In this document: piece after piece, positions 1-7,791 of the stretch
Position numbering within the stretch: position 1 is the first letter of the stretch
Layout of the letters: every line of letters begins with the position of its first letter
Assembly (NCBI GenBank): GCA_052298855.1
Contig: DAVZXP010000012.1
Coordinates: forward strand, 1-16,552
Direction: 5' to 3'
DNA length: 16,552 nt
From: Fimenecus sp052298855
GTDB taxonomy: Bacteria > Bacillota > Clostridia > Oscillospirales > Acutalibacteraceae
The notes under the pieces: generated by a model
Told to the model about the DNA's origin: nothing
The model's database searches: none
Seen by the model: only the letters and a program-made list of their open reading frames with translations
Made by a program: the position numbers and the translations under genes

Positions 1-8
1 AAATATGA

Positions 9-46
9 TATAATCAAAAAATAAATTAAGTATGTTTTACAACATA
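9..46 (+). promoter_or_regulatory. Promoter -10 and operator-like palindrome of the R-M operon
   Basis: A perfect -10 hexamer TATAAT lies at 9-14; its -35 box would fall outside the window. Downstream, at 31-46, is the dyad TATGTT-ttac-AACATA (6-bp arms), in the untranslated leader before the GGAGAG ribosome site at 65-70. A dyad just after the start of transcription could be a repressor site or a short RNA hairpin. No controller gene is visible in the window. Confidence 0.45.
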
Positions 47-80
47 ATATCGATTTTGTTGCACGGAGAGTGATAAAAGC

Positions 81-785
81 GTGACGAAACAAGTTAAATC
101 GAAACAGCGTGTTGCCAATCATGGAGAGGTTTTTACTGCGGAACGAGAAGTAAAAGCAATGTGCGATTTGGTTTCGCAAGAATGTGACCGAATTGACAGT
201 CGATTCCTCGAGCCTGCATGTGGCAACGGAAATTTCCTTGCCGAAATTTTAACAAGAAAATTGGCAACTGTAAAAAGATTATATAAAAGCAATCCTTATG
301 ATTTTGACCGATATTCCGTTCTTGCTGTTTCGAGCGTTTATGGTGTGGATATTATGCAAGATAACACCGAGGAATGTCGCAATCGTTTGTATTCTATTTG
401 GGAAAAAGAATATAAAGCGGTTTGCAGAAAGCAATGTAACGACGATACACGCAAATCGGTTAAATACATTCTCCAAAAGAACATTTTATGCGGTAACGCT
501 TTAACCCTTATGTGCGTTGACGAATATCAAAAGGACACAGATATTCCGATAGTTTTCCCTGAGTGGAGTATGGTACTTGGTACAAAACTGAAAAGGCGAG
601 ATTTTAGACTTGATGTTTTATTGAAAGCGAATGAAAAGCCCAAAAAATCAAAACAACAATCGCTGTTCAATTCAGACGATACAAATCAGTACTTATCTAA
701 AAATCCCGTTACGGATGAATATATGGCGGAGCCGATTTGTGAATATCCGCCGATAAATTACAGGAGGATATGGGAAAATGGCTAA
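81..785 (+). CDS. N6-adenine methyltransferase-like protein without catalytic motif IV (R-M subunit M-like)
   Basis: This 234-aa protein carries a SAM-binding motif I of the N6-adenine methyltransferase type, FLEPACGNGNFL at about residues 42-53. A region GVDIMQDNTEECRNRL around residue 88 fits the next strand of a Rossmann fold. I see no [DNS]PP[YFW] motif IV; the only PP is in EYPPINY near the C-terminus, which does not fit. It may therefore bind SAM or DNA as a partner of the next gene rather than methylate alone. The GTG start at 81 has GGAGAG at 65-70 with a 10-base spacer. The gene overlaps the next by 8 bases, which implies translational coupling. The length is short for a complete DNA methyltransferase. 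From memory, similar proteins are annotated 'restriction endonuclease subunit M' beside Eco57I-type methylases; I could not check this by search. Confidence 0.75.
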   Translation: MTKQVKSKQRVANHGEVFTAEREVKAMCDLVSQECDRIDSRFLEPACGNGNFLAEILTRKLATVKRLYKSNPYDFDRYSVLAVSSVYGVDIMQDNTEECRNRLYSIWEKEYKAVCRKQCNDDTRKSVKYILQKNILCGNALTLMCVDEYQKDTDIPIVFPEWSMVLGTKLKRRDFRLDVLLKANEKPKKSKQQSLFNSDDTNQYLSKNPVTDEYMAEPICEYPPINYRRIWENG

Positions 786-1671
786 CAGTTTTTTTGATAC
801 AATCTATAAAAATAAAACTCAACACACGCCTGATGTACTAAGTTGTTTATCAAACCTCTCAAACGACGAGGTTTTCACTCCTCCCGATGTTGTCAACCAA
901 ATGCTTGACCTTTTACCTCAAGAGCTGTTCACAGATCCGAACACAACATTTTTAGATCCTGCTTGTAAAACCGGAGTTTTTCTCCGTGAAATTGCAAAGC
1001 GATTGTTAGTAGGTCTTGAAGATAAAATACCCGATTTGCAGGAGCGAATTGACCACATTTTCCATAAACAGCTTTACGGTATTGCAATTACAGAACTGAC
1101 GAGCCTTTTATCCCGCCGCAGTCTTTATTGTTCAAAATATCCCAACGGTCCGTATTCAATTACGGAATTTGATAATCCGGAGGGCAATATTCGATTTAGA
1201 CGCATAAATCATACTTGGAATAAAAATGGGAAGTGTGTTTACTGCGGCGCAAGCAAAGAACAATGGGACAGAGAAGATACTCTCGAAACCTATGCTTATG
1301 AACTAATCCATACAGAAAATCCGGAAAGGCTACTTAATATGAAATTCGATGTAATAATATCTAATCCGCCGTATCAAATGACTTTTGGTATTGAGGGCGG
1401 TAACAGTTCAAATGCAAAATCAATATACAATCTTTTTATTGATAAAGCAGCTAAATTAAATCCGAGATATATGTGTATGATTACTCCAAGTAGGTGGATG
1501 ACTAAAACAGCTCAAGGTATTCCTGATATGTGGATTGAAACCGCATTACATTCAAATCAATTTAAGATCATACACGATTTTGAAGATGCTTCTGAATGTT
1601 TCCCTGGAATTTCACTTACAGGGGGGTGTAAATTATTTTCTGTGGGAAAAAGATTACAATGGAAAATGTGA
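778..1671 (+). CDS. Eco57I-type N6-adenine DNA methyltransferase, N-terminal part (frameshifted)
   Basis: This is the catalytic part of a DNA adenine methyltransferase. SAM motif I is FLDPACKTGVFL at about residues 58-69, and the catalytic motif IV is ISNPPYQ with NPPY at residues 196-199. A Cys pair in KCVYCGAS lies between them. Translation in this frame is sensible up to FPGISLTGG, then turns to a short unrelated tail and stops at 1671. The true continuation (GVNYFLWEKDYNGK...) is in the +1 frame after a run of six G at 1621-1626; five G would give one uninterrupted protein of about 538 aa ending at 2395. As written, the product is 297 aa and lacks the target-recognition half. This could be phase variation, a real inactivation or a sequencing indel. 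Confidence 0.8.
   Translation: MANSFFDTIYKNKTQHTPDVLSCLSNLSNDEVFTPPDVVNQMLDLLPQELFTDPNTTFLDPACKTGVFLREIAKRLLVGLEDKIPDLQERIDHIFHKQLYGIAITELTSLLSRRSLYCSKYPNGPYSITEFDNPEGNIRFRRINHTWNKNGKCVYCGASKEQWDREDTLETYAYELIHTENPERLLNMKFDVIISNPPYQMTFGIEGGNSSNAKSIYNLFIDKAAKLNPRYMCMITPSRWMTKTAQGIPDMWIETALHSNQFKIIHDFEDASECFPGISLTGGCKLFSVGKRLQWKM
1621..1626 (+). other. Six-G tract at the methyltransferase frameshift
   Basis: A G6 run interrupts the methyltransferase. With six G the frame reads ...LTGGCK and stops 45 bases later. With five G it reads ...LTGGVNYFLW and stays open to 2395. Runs of G are hot spots both for slipped-strand mutation and for base-calling indels, and the sequence alone cannot separate the two. 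Confidence 0.8.
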
Positions 1672-2395
1672 TTATTATTTTCATAAATCGTCATTGGAAG
1701 CACCTATTTACAGATATGACTATCTTGATTCTAAAAACGCTGGTATCGTTGTTAGAGATCCTCAAGCATATTCAATATTAGAAAAAATTGAGCAATGCGA
1801 AGGGGCTTATTATAATGACATTAACAATAATTTTTCAGGATTAGTAAGTGCAAAGCACTTTTTTGATGATAGTAAATATCTCACATCTAATTGGAAAGGG
1901 TATAAAGATAAACCTGATTCAAATTATAATATAAAATATTATCTTAATGTTGACAGAGAAAGAACTTTTAGATGGATAAGTAATTCACAATTACCCAAAA
2001 ATAAAGAAACTAAAGAATTATGGAAAGTATTTATACCTGCTGCAAATGGCTCAAACGATATAGTTTTAGGAAAGCCCTTTGTCGGGGAACCGGGAAGTGT
2101 TTGTTCGCAAACATTTCTGGTGATTGGATACGATTCGCAAAAGCATAACTTTACAGAGGTACAATGCAAAAACATTATTACATATATTCAAACCAAATTT
2201 TTCAGGTATTTAGTCAGCATTAAAAAGAAAACACAAAATGGTCCAAGAGGTGTATATCAATTTGTCCCTGTTCAAGATTTTACACACGAGTGGACTGATG
2301 AAATGCTGTACGAAAAATATAGTCTATCTAATGATGAAATAGATTTAATTGAAAATACAATTCGAACTATGGATTTAATTGGAGGTGACAACTAA
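1628..2395 (+). CDS. Methyltransferase C-terminal part: target-recognition region (out of frame with its N-terminus)
   Basis: This open frame continues the methyltransferase after the G6 tract. It begins with GVNYFLWEKDYNGKCDYYF and ends with TKFFRYLVSIKKKTQNGPRG, YQFVPVQDF and a helical tail (WTDEMLYEKYSLSNDEIDLI). By analogy with Eco57I-like and type II gamma methylases this is the DNA target-recognition and C-terminal domain. No convincing ribosome site or start codon begins it near 1628; the first ATG of the open frame, at 1535, lies inside the overlapping N-terminal part and would give about 28 unrelated residues. Its stop overlaps the ATG of the nuclease-helicase by one base (TAATG). 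The segment from about 1660 to 2340 looks richer in A+T than its neighbours, as expected for an exchangeable specificity region; this was judged by eye only. Confidence 0.75.
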   Translation, partial: VNYFLWEKDYNGKCDYYFHKSSLEAPIYRYDYLDSKNAGIVVRDPQAYSILEKIEQCEGAYYNDINNNFSGLVSAKHFFDDSKYLTSNWKGYKDKPDSNYNIKYYLNVDRERTFRWISNSQLPKNKETKELWKVFIPAANGSNDIVLGKPFVGEPGSVCSQTFLVIGYDSQKHNFTEVQCKNIITYIQTKFFRYLVSIKKKTQNGPRGVYQFVPVQDFTHEWTDEMLYEKYSLSNDEIDLIENTIRTMDLIGGDN

Positions 2396-5286
2396 TGGCA
2401 AATAATATCAGTCTATCAGATATTTTGCATAACCGTCCTGCTGTTGTGCCTACGATTTATGGTTATACTTTGCCTACCATTACCGACCATGACGGGTATA
2501 TAAAAATCGGATATACCGACCGTGAAAATACCGAAAACAGAATTAAAGAGCAATTACATACCGCAGGTATTCCGTTTAAGGTGTTATTCAAAGAGTCTGC
2601 AATGCGTTCCGACGGAACTTGCTTTACAGATAAAGATGTTCACCGATTATTAAAACACAAAGGCTTTCGACAGTTAAACGAGGGTAAAGACCATAACGAA
2701 TGGTTTTGTTGTTCAGAAAAAGAGGCTCTTGAAACCATAGAAGAAGTAAGAACAGGTATTCGCTTTGAAGGTCAGCGTACTTGGAATTTTTCTATGCGAA
2801 AAGAACAACAAACTGCCGTTCAAATGGCAAAAGGCTATTTTGAACAATCAAAAAAAGATGACCCTGACCGTCCGTCCAAATTTTTATGGAATGCAAAAAT
2901 GCGTTTCGGCAAAACATTTGCAACATACCAACTTGCAAAATCAATGAATTTCAAAAGAATTTTGGTTTTAACTTTTAAGCCTGCGGTTGAATCGGCATGG
3001 CAGGAAGATTTATCACACCATATTGATTTTTTAGGATGGCAGTTTGTTTCTAACAAAGAGGCAAAATTTGATGCAAGAGAGCTTGACGAACAATTTGAGG
3101 ATTGCGACAGCACAAAGCCGATTGTGGTTTTCGGTTCTTTTCAGGACTTGCTTGGCACTAACAGTGCCGGCGGCATAAAAGCAAAGAATGAATTTATACA
3201 CACAACAAATTGGGATTTGGTAGTATTTGATGAATACCATTTTGGTGCTTGGCGTGAAAATGCAAAAAATCTTTTTGAAAAATTCGACGAAGAAAATGAC
3301 GATTTCGACATCGAAAAATATCAAAAAGAAGAGGCAGGCAACGCAATTAACGAGTCATTTTTGCCAATCACTTCAAATCACTATCTTTATCTGTCAGGCA
3401 CACCGTTCAGAGCGTTAAATTCCGGCGAATTTTTAGAAGACCAAATTTTCAATTGGACATATTCAGACGAACAATCGGCAAAAGAAAATTGGTCAGGCAA
3501 AGCTGAAGATAATCCTTATGCAGCACTGCCAAAGATGATTATGCTCACATACAAGGTGCCGGATTCTATTACCAATGTTGCCACAAACGAGGGCTATGAT
3601 GAATTTGATATAAACGAATTTTTCCGTGCAGAATGTGAAGAAAAGGACAAGCCGGAAACAGCACGATTTGTCTATGAGGATTATGTGCAGAATTGGTTGA
3701 AAATGATTCAAGGCAACTATATGCCTGTTGATGGCTTAAAGCTTGGCGCAGAACGACCGCCTATGCCCTTTTCAGACACAACACTTTTGAATGTGTTATC
3801 ACATACTCTTTGGTTTTTACCTAATATTGCAAGTTGTTATGCAATGTATAATTTACTCAAGCAAAAGCAAAACAATTTCTTTAGCGATTACAAAATTATT
3901 GTATGCGCCGGAACAAAGGCAGGCATTGGCTTAGAAGCTTTGGCACCTGTACTCAATGCTATGGGCGATCCGCTTAAAACGAAAACAATAACTCTTTCTT
4001 GCGGAAAACTCACAACAGGCGTTACGGTTAGACCGTGGGCAGGCGTATTTATGCTTCGTAATTTGAAATCGCCCGAAACATACTTCCAAACAGCATTTCG
4101 TGTGCAATCTCCTTGGAAAATTAAAGATGAACACGGCAATCGAGAGATTATCAAAAAAGAATGTTATGTGTTTGATTTTGCGTTAGAACGAGCATTGCGA
4201 CAAATTTCAGATTATTCCTGTAGATTGAAGGTCGATGACACAAGCCCTGAACAAAAGGTGTCGGAGTTTATAAACTTCTTGCCTGTTCTTGCTTTTGACG
4301 GTTCATCAATGAACAAAATCGATGCACAGGATATACTTGATATTATATACGCAGGCACTTCGGCTACTTTACTTGCGAAGCGTTGGCAGACAGCTCTGCT
4401 TGTTCATGTTGATAACGATACTCTTAAGAAGTTACAAAGCAATCAAGACGCTTTGGACGCACTTATGAATATAGAGGGATTCCGTTCACTTAATTCCGAA
4501 ATACAGACGATTATCAACCGTTCAGAAAAGGTTAAAAAGCTCAAAAAAGAAAAAGGCGACAACCTTACAAAGCAAGAGAAAAAAGAAATTTCCGAGGACG
4601 AAAAGAAAGCAAAATCTTTGCGCAAGCAGGTTCAGGAAAATTTGCTAAAACTCGCTGCTCGTATTCCTGCGTTTATGTATTTGACCGATTATCGTGAGCA
4701 AACGATAAAAGATGTTATCACACAAATCGAACCGGAACTTTTCAAAAAAGTAACGGGTCTTTCGGTTAAAGACTTTGATATTCTTTGTTCTATCGGCTTG
4801 TTCGATCCCGAAAAGATGAATCAAGGCATTTTCGGATTTAGAAAGTATGAGAATTCAAGCCTTAACTATACAGGAATTGATAAGCACGAAGGCGAGTCAA
4901 TCGGTGGCTGGGATACTGTTCTTCGTCGAGAAGAGTATGAGGCACTTTATTCTAAACAACAAGCAACCGTTACAGATTTGACCGATGCGATAATTTCTGT
5001 CACAGAAACCAAAACGGCACCCGAATCAAGTGAAAGTTCTAAAATTGATACTACTTCAGCCAAAAAAACGGTTAATCCCGAAAAGCAGGAAAAACCGCAA
5101 ATTGATTGGGAGCATATTCTTGCCGATGTCGGAACAGGAACGATTGTAAAACATAAAATGTTTGGCGAAGGCACTGTTGTTTGGATGGATAAAGCTAAAA
5201 AATATATTCGTATTAAATTTAAGAACGGCGAAAAACAGTTTATTTTCCCCGATGCTTTTATTGGTGGATTTTTAAGTCTGCAATAA
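2395..5286 (+). CDS. GIY-YIG (T5orf172-like) nuclease fused to SF2 helicase, restriction subunit
   Basis: This 963-aa protein is the likely restriction/translocation enzyme of the operon. Residues ~15-120 resemble a T5orf172-type GIY-YIG nuclease: IYGYTLP, then GYIKIGYTDRENTENRI, then NEWFCC. Residues ~130-580 are an SF2 helicase: Walker A NAKMRFGKT (K173), DEYH box (D279-H282), motif III LSGTPFRA (333-340) and motif VI-like QTAFRVQSPW (565-574). A Lys/Glu-rich, probably coiled-coil region (about 700-750) follows. The C-terminus (about 913-960, IVKHKMFGEGTVVW...) looks like the SH3/Tudor-like tail found on some Firmicutes helicases. ATG overlaps the methyltransferase stop by one base. Type I and III R subunits usually pair the helicase with a PD-(D/E)XK nuclease; here the nuclease is GIY-YIG and N-terminal. 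The DNA target is unknown. Confidence 0.85.
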   Translation: MANNISLSDILHNRPAVVPTIYGYTLPTITDHDGYIKIGYTDRENTENRIKEQLHTAGIPFKVLFKESAMRSDGTCFTDKDVHRLLKHKGFRQLNEGKDHNEWFCCSEKEALETIEEVRTGIRFEGQRTWNFSMRKEQQTAVQMAKGYFEQSKKDDPDRPSKFLWNAKMRFGKTFATYQLAKSMNFKRILVLTFKPAVESAWQEDLSHHIDFLGWQFVSNKEAKFDARELDEQFEDCDSTKPIVVFGSFQDLLGTNSAGGIKAKNEFIHTTNWDLVVFDEYHFGAWRENAKNLFEKFDEENDDFDIEKYQKEEAGNAINESFLPITSNHYLYLSGTPFRALNSGEFLEDQIFNWTYSDEQSAKENWSGKAEDNPYAALPKMIMLTYKVPDSITNVATNEGYDEFDINEFFRAECEEKDKPETARFVYEDYVQNWLKMIQGNYMPVDGLKLGAERPPMPFSDTTLLNVLSHTLWFLPNIASCYAMYNLLKQKQNNFFSDYKIIVCAGTKAGIGLEALAPVLNAMGDPLKTKTITLSCGKLTTGVTVRPWAGVFMLRNLKSPETYFQTAFRVQSPWKIKDEHGNREIIKKECYVFDFALERALRQISDYSCRLKVDDTSPEQKVSEFINFLPVLAFDGSSMNKIDAQDILDIIYAGTSATLLAKRWQTALLVHVDNDTLKKLQSNQDALDALMNIEGFRSLNSEIQTIINRSEKVKKLKKEKGDNLTKQEKKEISEDEKKAKSLRKQVQENLLKLAARIPAFMYLTDYREQTIKDVITQIEPELFKKVTGLSVKDFDILCSIGLFDPEKMNQGIFGFRKYENSSLNYTGIDKHEGESIGGWDTVLRREEYEALYSKQQATVTDLTDAIISVTETKTAPESSESSKIDTTSAKKTVNPEKQEKPQIDWEHILADVGTGTIVKHKMFGEGTVVWMDKAKKYIRIKFKNGEKQFIFPDAFIGGFLSLQ

Positions 5287-5333
5287 TGTTTATAGCAGAT
5301 AATGATTTTCGCTTTTGATTTTTAACATGTTTG

Positions 5334-5371
5334 AAACCACAGCATTCTGATTTTTGTATGCTGTGGTTTTT
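5334..5371 (+). terminator. Rho-independent terminator of the R-M operon
   Basis: A perfect 12-bp stem AAACCACAGCAT / ATGCTGTGGTTT (5334-5345 and 5358-5369) with a 12-nt loop is followed by a T run (5367-5371). It lies 47 bases after the nuclease-helicase stop. Confidence 0.9.
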
Positions 5372-5417
5372 ACTATAAATTGTTTTTTTGCTAAATTTAG
5401 GTATCAAAATAAATTTA

Positions 5418-5461
5418 TTGTAATTATCCATATCATATGGTAAAATAAACATGTAAAGGAG
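5418..5461 (+). promoter_or_regulatory. Promoter of the Fic operon with palindromic operator in the spacer
   Basis: The -35 TTGTAA (5418-5423), a 17-base spacer and the -10 TAAAAT (5441-5446), extended by TGG, form a good sigma-A promoter. The last 13 bases of the spacer are the perfect dyad CCATAT-C-ATATGG (5428-5440), exactly where a bound repressor would block RNA polymerase. AAAGGAG at 5455-5461 is the ribosome site, 7 bases before the antitoxin ATG. Confidence 0.7.
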
Positions 5462-5468
5462 TGATACA

Positions 5469-5648
5469 ATGTCCCCGATTGAAACAAAAAGAACTGCTGC
5501 AATCAAAGTTGCAGATGCGTTAAATAGCATTGAAGGCGTGCCTGTATCAGCCTTTGCAAAGGAGCTTTCTGCAAAATGGGCAAAAGGCGAAATTACAGGT
5601 GAAGATATGAAAGCTGCTCTCATAGCAAAACATAAGAAAATATCATAG
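5469..5648 (+). CDS. VbhA-like antitoxin of a Fic toxin
   Basis: This small 59-aa protein lies directly before fic. The sequence ADALNSIEGVPVSAFA followed by WAKGEITGEDMKAALIAKH matches the antitoxin VbhA/FicA pattern, in which an EG pair on an inhibitory helix blocks ATP placement in the Fic active site and a short helical bundle contains GEIT. In the classic inhibitory motif [S/T]xxxE[G/N] the Ser or Thr is four residues before Glu; here that position is Leu and the only nearby Ser is two residues before Glu, so the motif is degenerate. The ATG has AAAGGAG seven bases upstream. The gene ends 8 bases before fic, the usual antitoxin-first order. It is too short for many gene finders and is easily missed. 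Confidence 0.75.
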   Translation: MSPIETKRTAAIKVADALNSIEGVPVSAFAKELSAKWAKGEITGEDMKAALIAKHKKIS

Positions 5649-5656
5649 GTGAGTTT

Positions 5657-6367
5657 ATGAACGATTTGTACTTGATTCCTAACAGTACAGTCCTCAAAAA
5701 CCTACTTGGCATAACAAATGAAAAAGAGCTTGATTTGGCAGAGGCTGAATTATCTCGTGTAAACATGATGCTGCTGTATGAAAATGGCTTTAATGATTTT
5801 TCATCCGGCGGCTTTTGTTTTATTCACAAGTTTTTATTTGGCGATGTTTATGAGTGGGCAGGACAGTACAGAAAAATAAATATTCAAAAGCGTGAAGAGT
5901 TGCTGGCAGGTCGAAGCATTTGGTATTCAAATGTTACAGAAATAGGCACTGACCTTGATAGAGTTTTTGTCGAAATCAAAAAGATTGATTGGGCAAGTCT
6001 TACACGAGAAGATTTTGCAAAGCAAATTGCAAGGCTGTTTCCAAAGCTTTGGCAAGTTCATCCGTTTAGAGAGGGCAACACAAGAACTACTGTAATGATG
6101 ATGACATTCTTCGTGGAACGCTATGGTTATTATTTTGACCAAAATCTTATGGCTGAAAGTGCCGGATATGTGCGTGATTCTTTTGTTTTGGCAAGTCTTG
6201 GCGAGCATTCAGAATATGAGCATTTGGAAAAAATATTGCTTGACGCAATTTGCATCGAGCCGATTGAATATACGAATGGTGATATAGAATCCAAAGATAA
6301 GACAGAAAAGTACGAAAAATACAAGTCAAAGAATTACACTCCGACTAAACATGAGTATATGGAGTGA
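5657..6367 (+). CDS. fic: Fic/DOC family protein (AMPylating toxin)
   Basis: This 236-aa protein has the Fic signature HPFREGNTR (H135-R143): catalytic His135, the Glu139 position for Mg2+ and Arg143 for phosphates. The usual Gly/Lys before Arg is Thr, a variant I recall in Firmicutes Fic proteins. FLFGDVYEWAGQYRKINI at about residues 55-72 is the beta-flap region that positions the target. Fic enzymes usually transfer AMP from ATP to a Tyr/Thr/Ser of a target protein, for example GyrB/ParE for VbhT-like toxins; the target here is unknown. The protein lacks an obvious own inhibitory helix, consistent with class I control by the separate antitoxin just upstream. AGGTGAG precedes the ATG closely (3-base gap). 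Its stop overlaps possible starts of the next gene. Confidence 0.9.
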   Translation: MNDLYLIPNSTVLKNLLGITNEKELDLAEAELSRVNMMLLYENGFNDFSSGGFCFIHKFLFGDVYEWAGQYRKINIQKREELLAGRSIWYSNVTEIGTDLDRVFVEIKKIDWASLTREDFAKQIARLFPKLWQVHPFREGNTRTTVMMMTFFVERYGYYFDQNLMAESAGYVRDSFVLASLGEHSEYEHLEKILLDAICIEPIEYTNGDIESKDKTEKYEKYKSKNYTPTKHEYME

Positions 6368-6378
6368 TGGTGAGAAAA

Positions 6379-7053
6379 ATGTTTATTGAAAATAATATAC
6401 TAAAGCATTATTTGAAAAATGTATATTTCATTACAGGAACCGCTTATGCAGGCAAATCTACAATGGTGAAAATACTTGCAGAAAAATATGATTTGATATT
6501 CTGCGGAGAGAACTATACTTGTGATATTACAGATAAAGTAGCAGATCCTGATATTCAACCGAATTTATGCTTTATTAATTTAATGAACAGTTGGGAGGAT
6601 TTTGTAAAACGTTCCCCTGAAGAATATGAAAAATGGATGTATGGCACGTCTGATGAAGTAGCAGGATTTGAAATTGCAGAACTAATATCACTTTCCAAAG
6701 ACAAAAAAGTAATTGTTGATACCAACATTCCGATTGATGTGCTGAAAGAAATATCAGATTATAATCACGTTGCAGTTATGTTGTCACCTCAAAGTATGAG
6801 TGTTGAGCGATTTTTTGACAGAAATGACGAAGAAAAGCAATTCATCCTCAGTGTAATCAAAAATTGCGATAATTCGGAAGAGGTAATGGCAAATTACAAG
6901 GCAGGATTAGAGTTGATTAACAGTGAAAAGCATTATAACGAATATGCCCAAAGCGGATTCTTTATTTTGGTTCGTGATAATAGTGAACAGGATACACGAA
7001 AAGAAGTTTGTGAGAAACTTGCAAAGCATTTTGGATTTGTGGAAGGTAAATAA
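6379..7053 (+). CDS. P-loop kinase-like protein of unknown substrate
   Basis: This protein of about 224 aa begins MFIENNILKHYLKNVYFITG. Walker A is GTAYAGKST (G20-T28 from this start). KKVIVDTNIP near residue 110 fits a Walker-B-like strand. The overall pattern is that of small nucleoside or zeta-toxin-like P-loop kinases, but I do not recognise the family. Start choice: ATG 6379 has GGTGAG at a 4-base gap, while in-frame GTG 6364 and ATG 6367 (overlapping the fic stop) have poorer sites. It is followed with no gap by the S51-like gene (TAAATG). Its place directly behind fic suggests co-transcription. It could modify a nucleotide or small molecule in the same pathway, but that is inference. 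Confidence 0.65.
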   Translation: MFIENNILKHYLKNVYFITGTAYAGKSTMVKILAEKYDLIFCGENYTCDITDKVADPDIQPNLCFINLMNSWEDFVKRSPEEYEKWMYGTSDEVAGFEIAELISLSKDKKVIVDTNIPIDVLKEISDYNHVAVMLSPQSMSVERFFDRNDEEKQFILSVIKNCDNSEEVMANYKAGLELINSEKHYNEYAQSGFFILVRDNSEQDTRKEVCEKLAKHFGFVEGK

Positions 7054-7722
7054 ATGGTTAACATTTTACTTGAAGGATATGAAATAAATTCCGATTATCT
7101 TTATGATGACTTGAAAAAATACATATTGACCGACTATTCAGTTGCAGTAATTGCTTTTTCTTTTCGTGACAGTGAGGTTAAAAATTCAACAGAATGGAAT
7201 TTACTGTATAGCAAAGAAAAGGGTATTTATTACAGGGGAATAGTCAGCGGCTTTACTGCCTACGGAATATCGGAAAATAATATTACATTTGTAAACTATT
7301 TTGAGGATACAAAAGAGTCTGCTAAACAAAAAATAGAAAATGCGGATATTCTTTATTTTACCGGCGGTCGACCTGACAGAATGATGGACAGAATCAAAGA
7401 GTTTGATTTGGTGAATATGTTAAGAAAGCATAACGGAATTGTTATGGGTTATAGTGCAGGTGCGGTTATTCAGCTTTCTGAATATCATATATCACCTGAC
7501 AAAGATTATAAAGAATTTCAATACTATGACGGCTTGGAATATTTAGATGATTTCTATTTGGAGGTTCATTACGAAAATACAAAAGTGCAAGACGAAGCCA
7601 TTCGGCGTGTGTTATCCGAAAGAGGTAAAACAGTTTATGCAACTGCTTTCATGTCAGGCGGTATTATCGTAGATAACGGCAATATTAAACTTATTGGAGA
7701 TGTAAAGACTTTTTGCAAATAG
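7054..7722 (+). CDS. Peptidase S51 / dipeptidase E-like protein
   Basis: This 222-aa protein has the S51 layout: ILYFTGGRPDRMM (substrate loop), then the nucleophile elbow VMGYSAGAV with Ser134, then LEVHYE with His172. Family members (PepE, cyanophycinase, and the related class I amidotransferase-like fold) use Ser-His plus an acidic residue to cleave N-terminal Asp peptides or cyanophycin. No signal peptide is seen, so it is cytoplasmic. GGAAGG at 7041-7046 gives a strong ribosome site, 7 bases before ATG. The start abuts the kinase stop. Many S51-like proteins on mobile DNA have unknown substrates, and the physiological role here is not shown. Confidence 0.75.
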   Translation: MVNILLEGYEINSDYLYDDLKKYILTDYSVAVIAFSFRDSEVKNSTEWNLLYSKEKGIYYRGIVSGFTAYGISENNITFVNYFEDTKESAKQKIENADILYFTGGRPDRMMDRIKEFDLVNMLRKHNGIVMGYSAGAVIQLSEYHISPDKDYKEFQYYDGLEYLDDFYLEVHYENTKVQDEAIRRVLSERGKTVYATAFMSGGIIVDNGNIKLIGDVKTFCK

Positions 7723-7791
7723 CGTGGTGTAATTGTGTCAAAGGATAATTGGCATAAAACAGATTATGGCAAACAAAGAGTGTTATAAAAA

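Noticed and set aside
1535..1627. Independent start of the second methyltransferase frame at ATG 1535
   Set aside because: The residues before 1628 are out of frame with the conserved methyltransferase and have no family resemblance; the frameshift explanation fits better.
7735..7788. 17-codon GTG frame between the S51-like and phosphotransferase genes
   Set aside because: It is too short and has no clear ribosome site or family; it is more likely chance or a decayed end.
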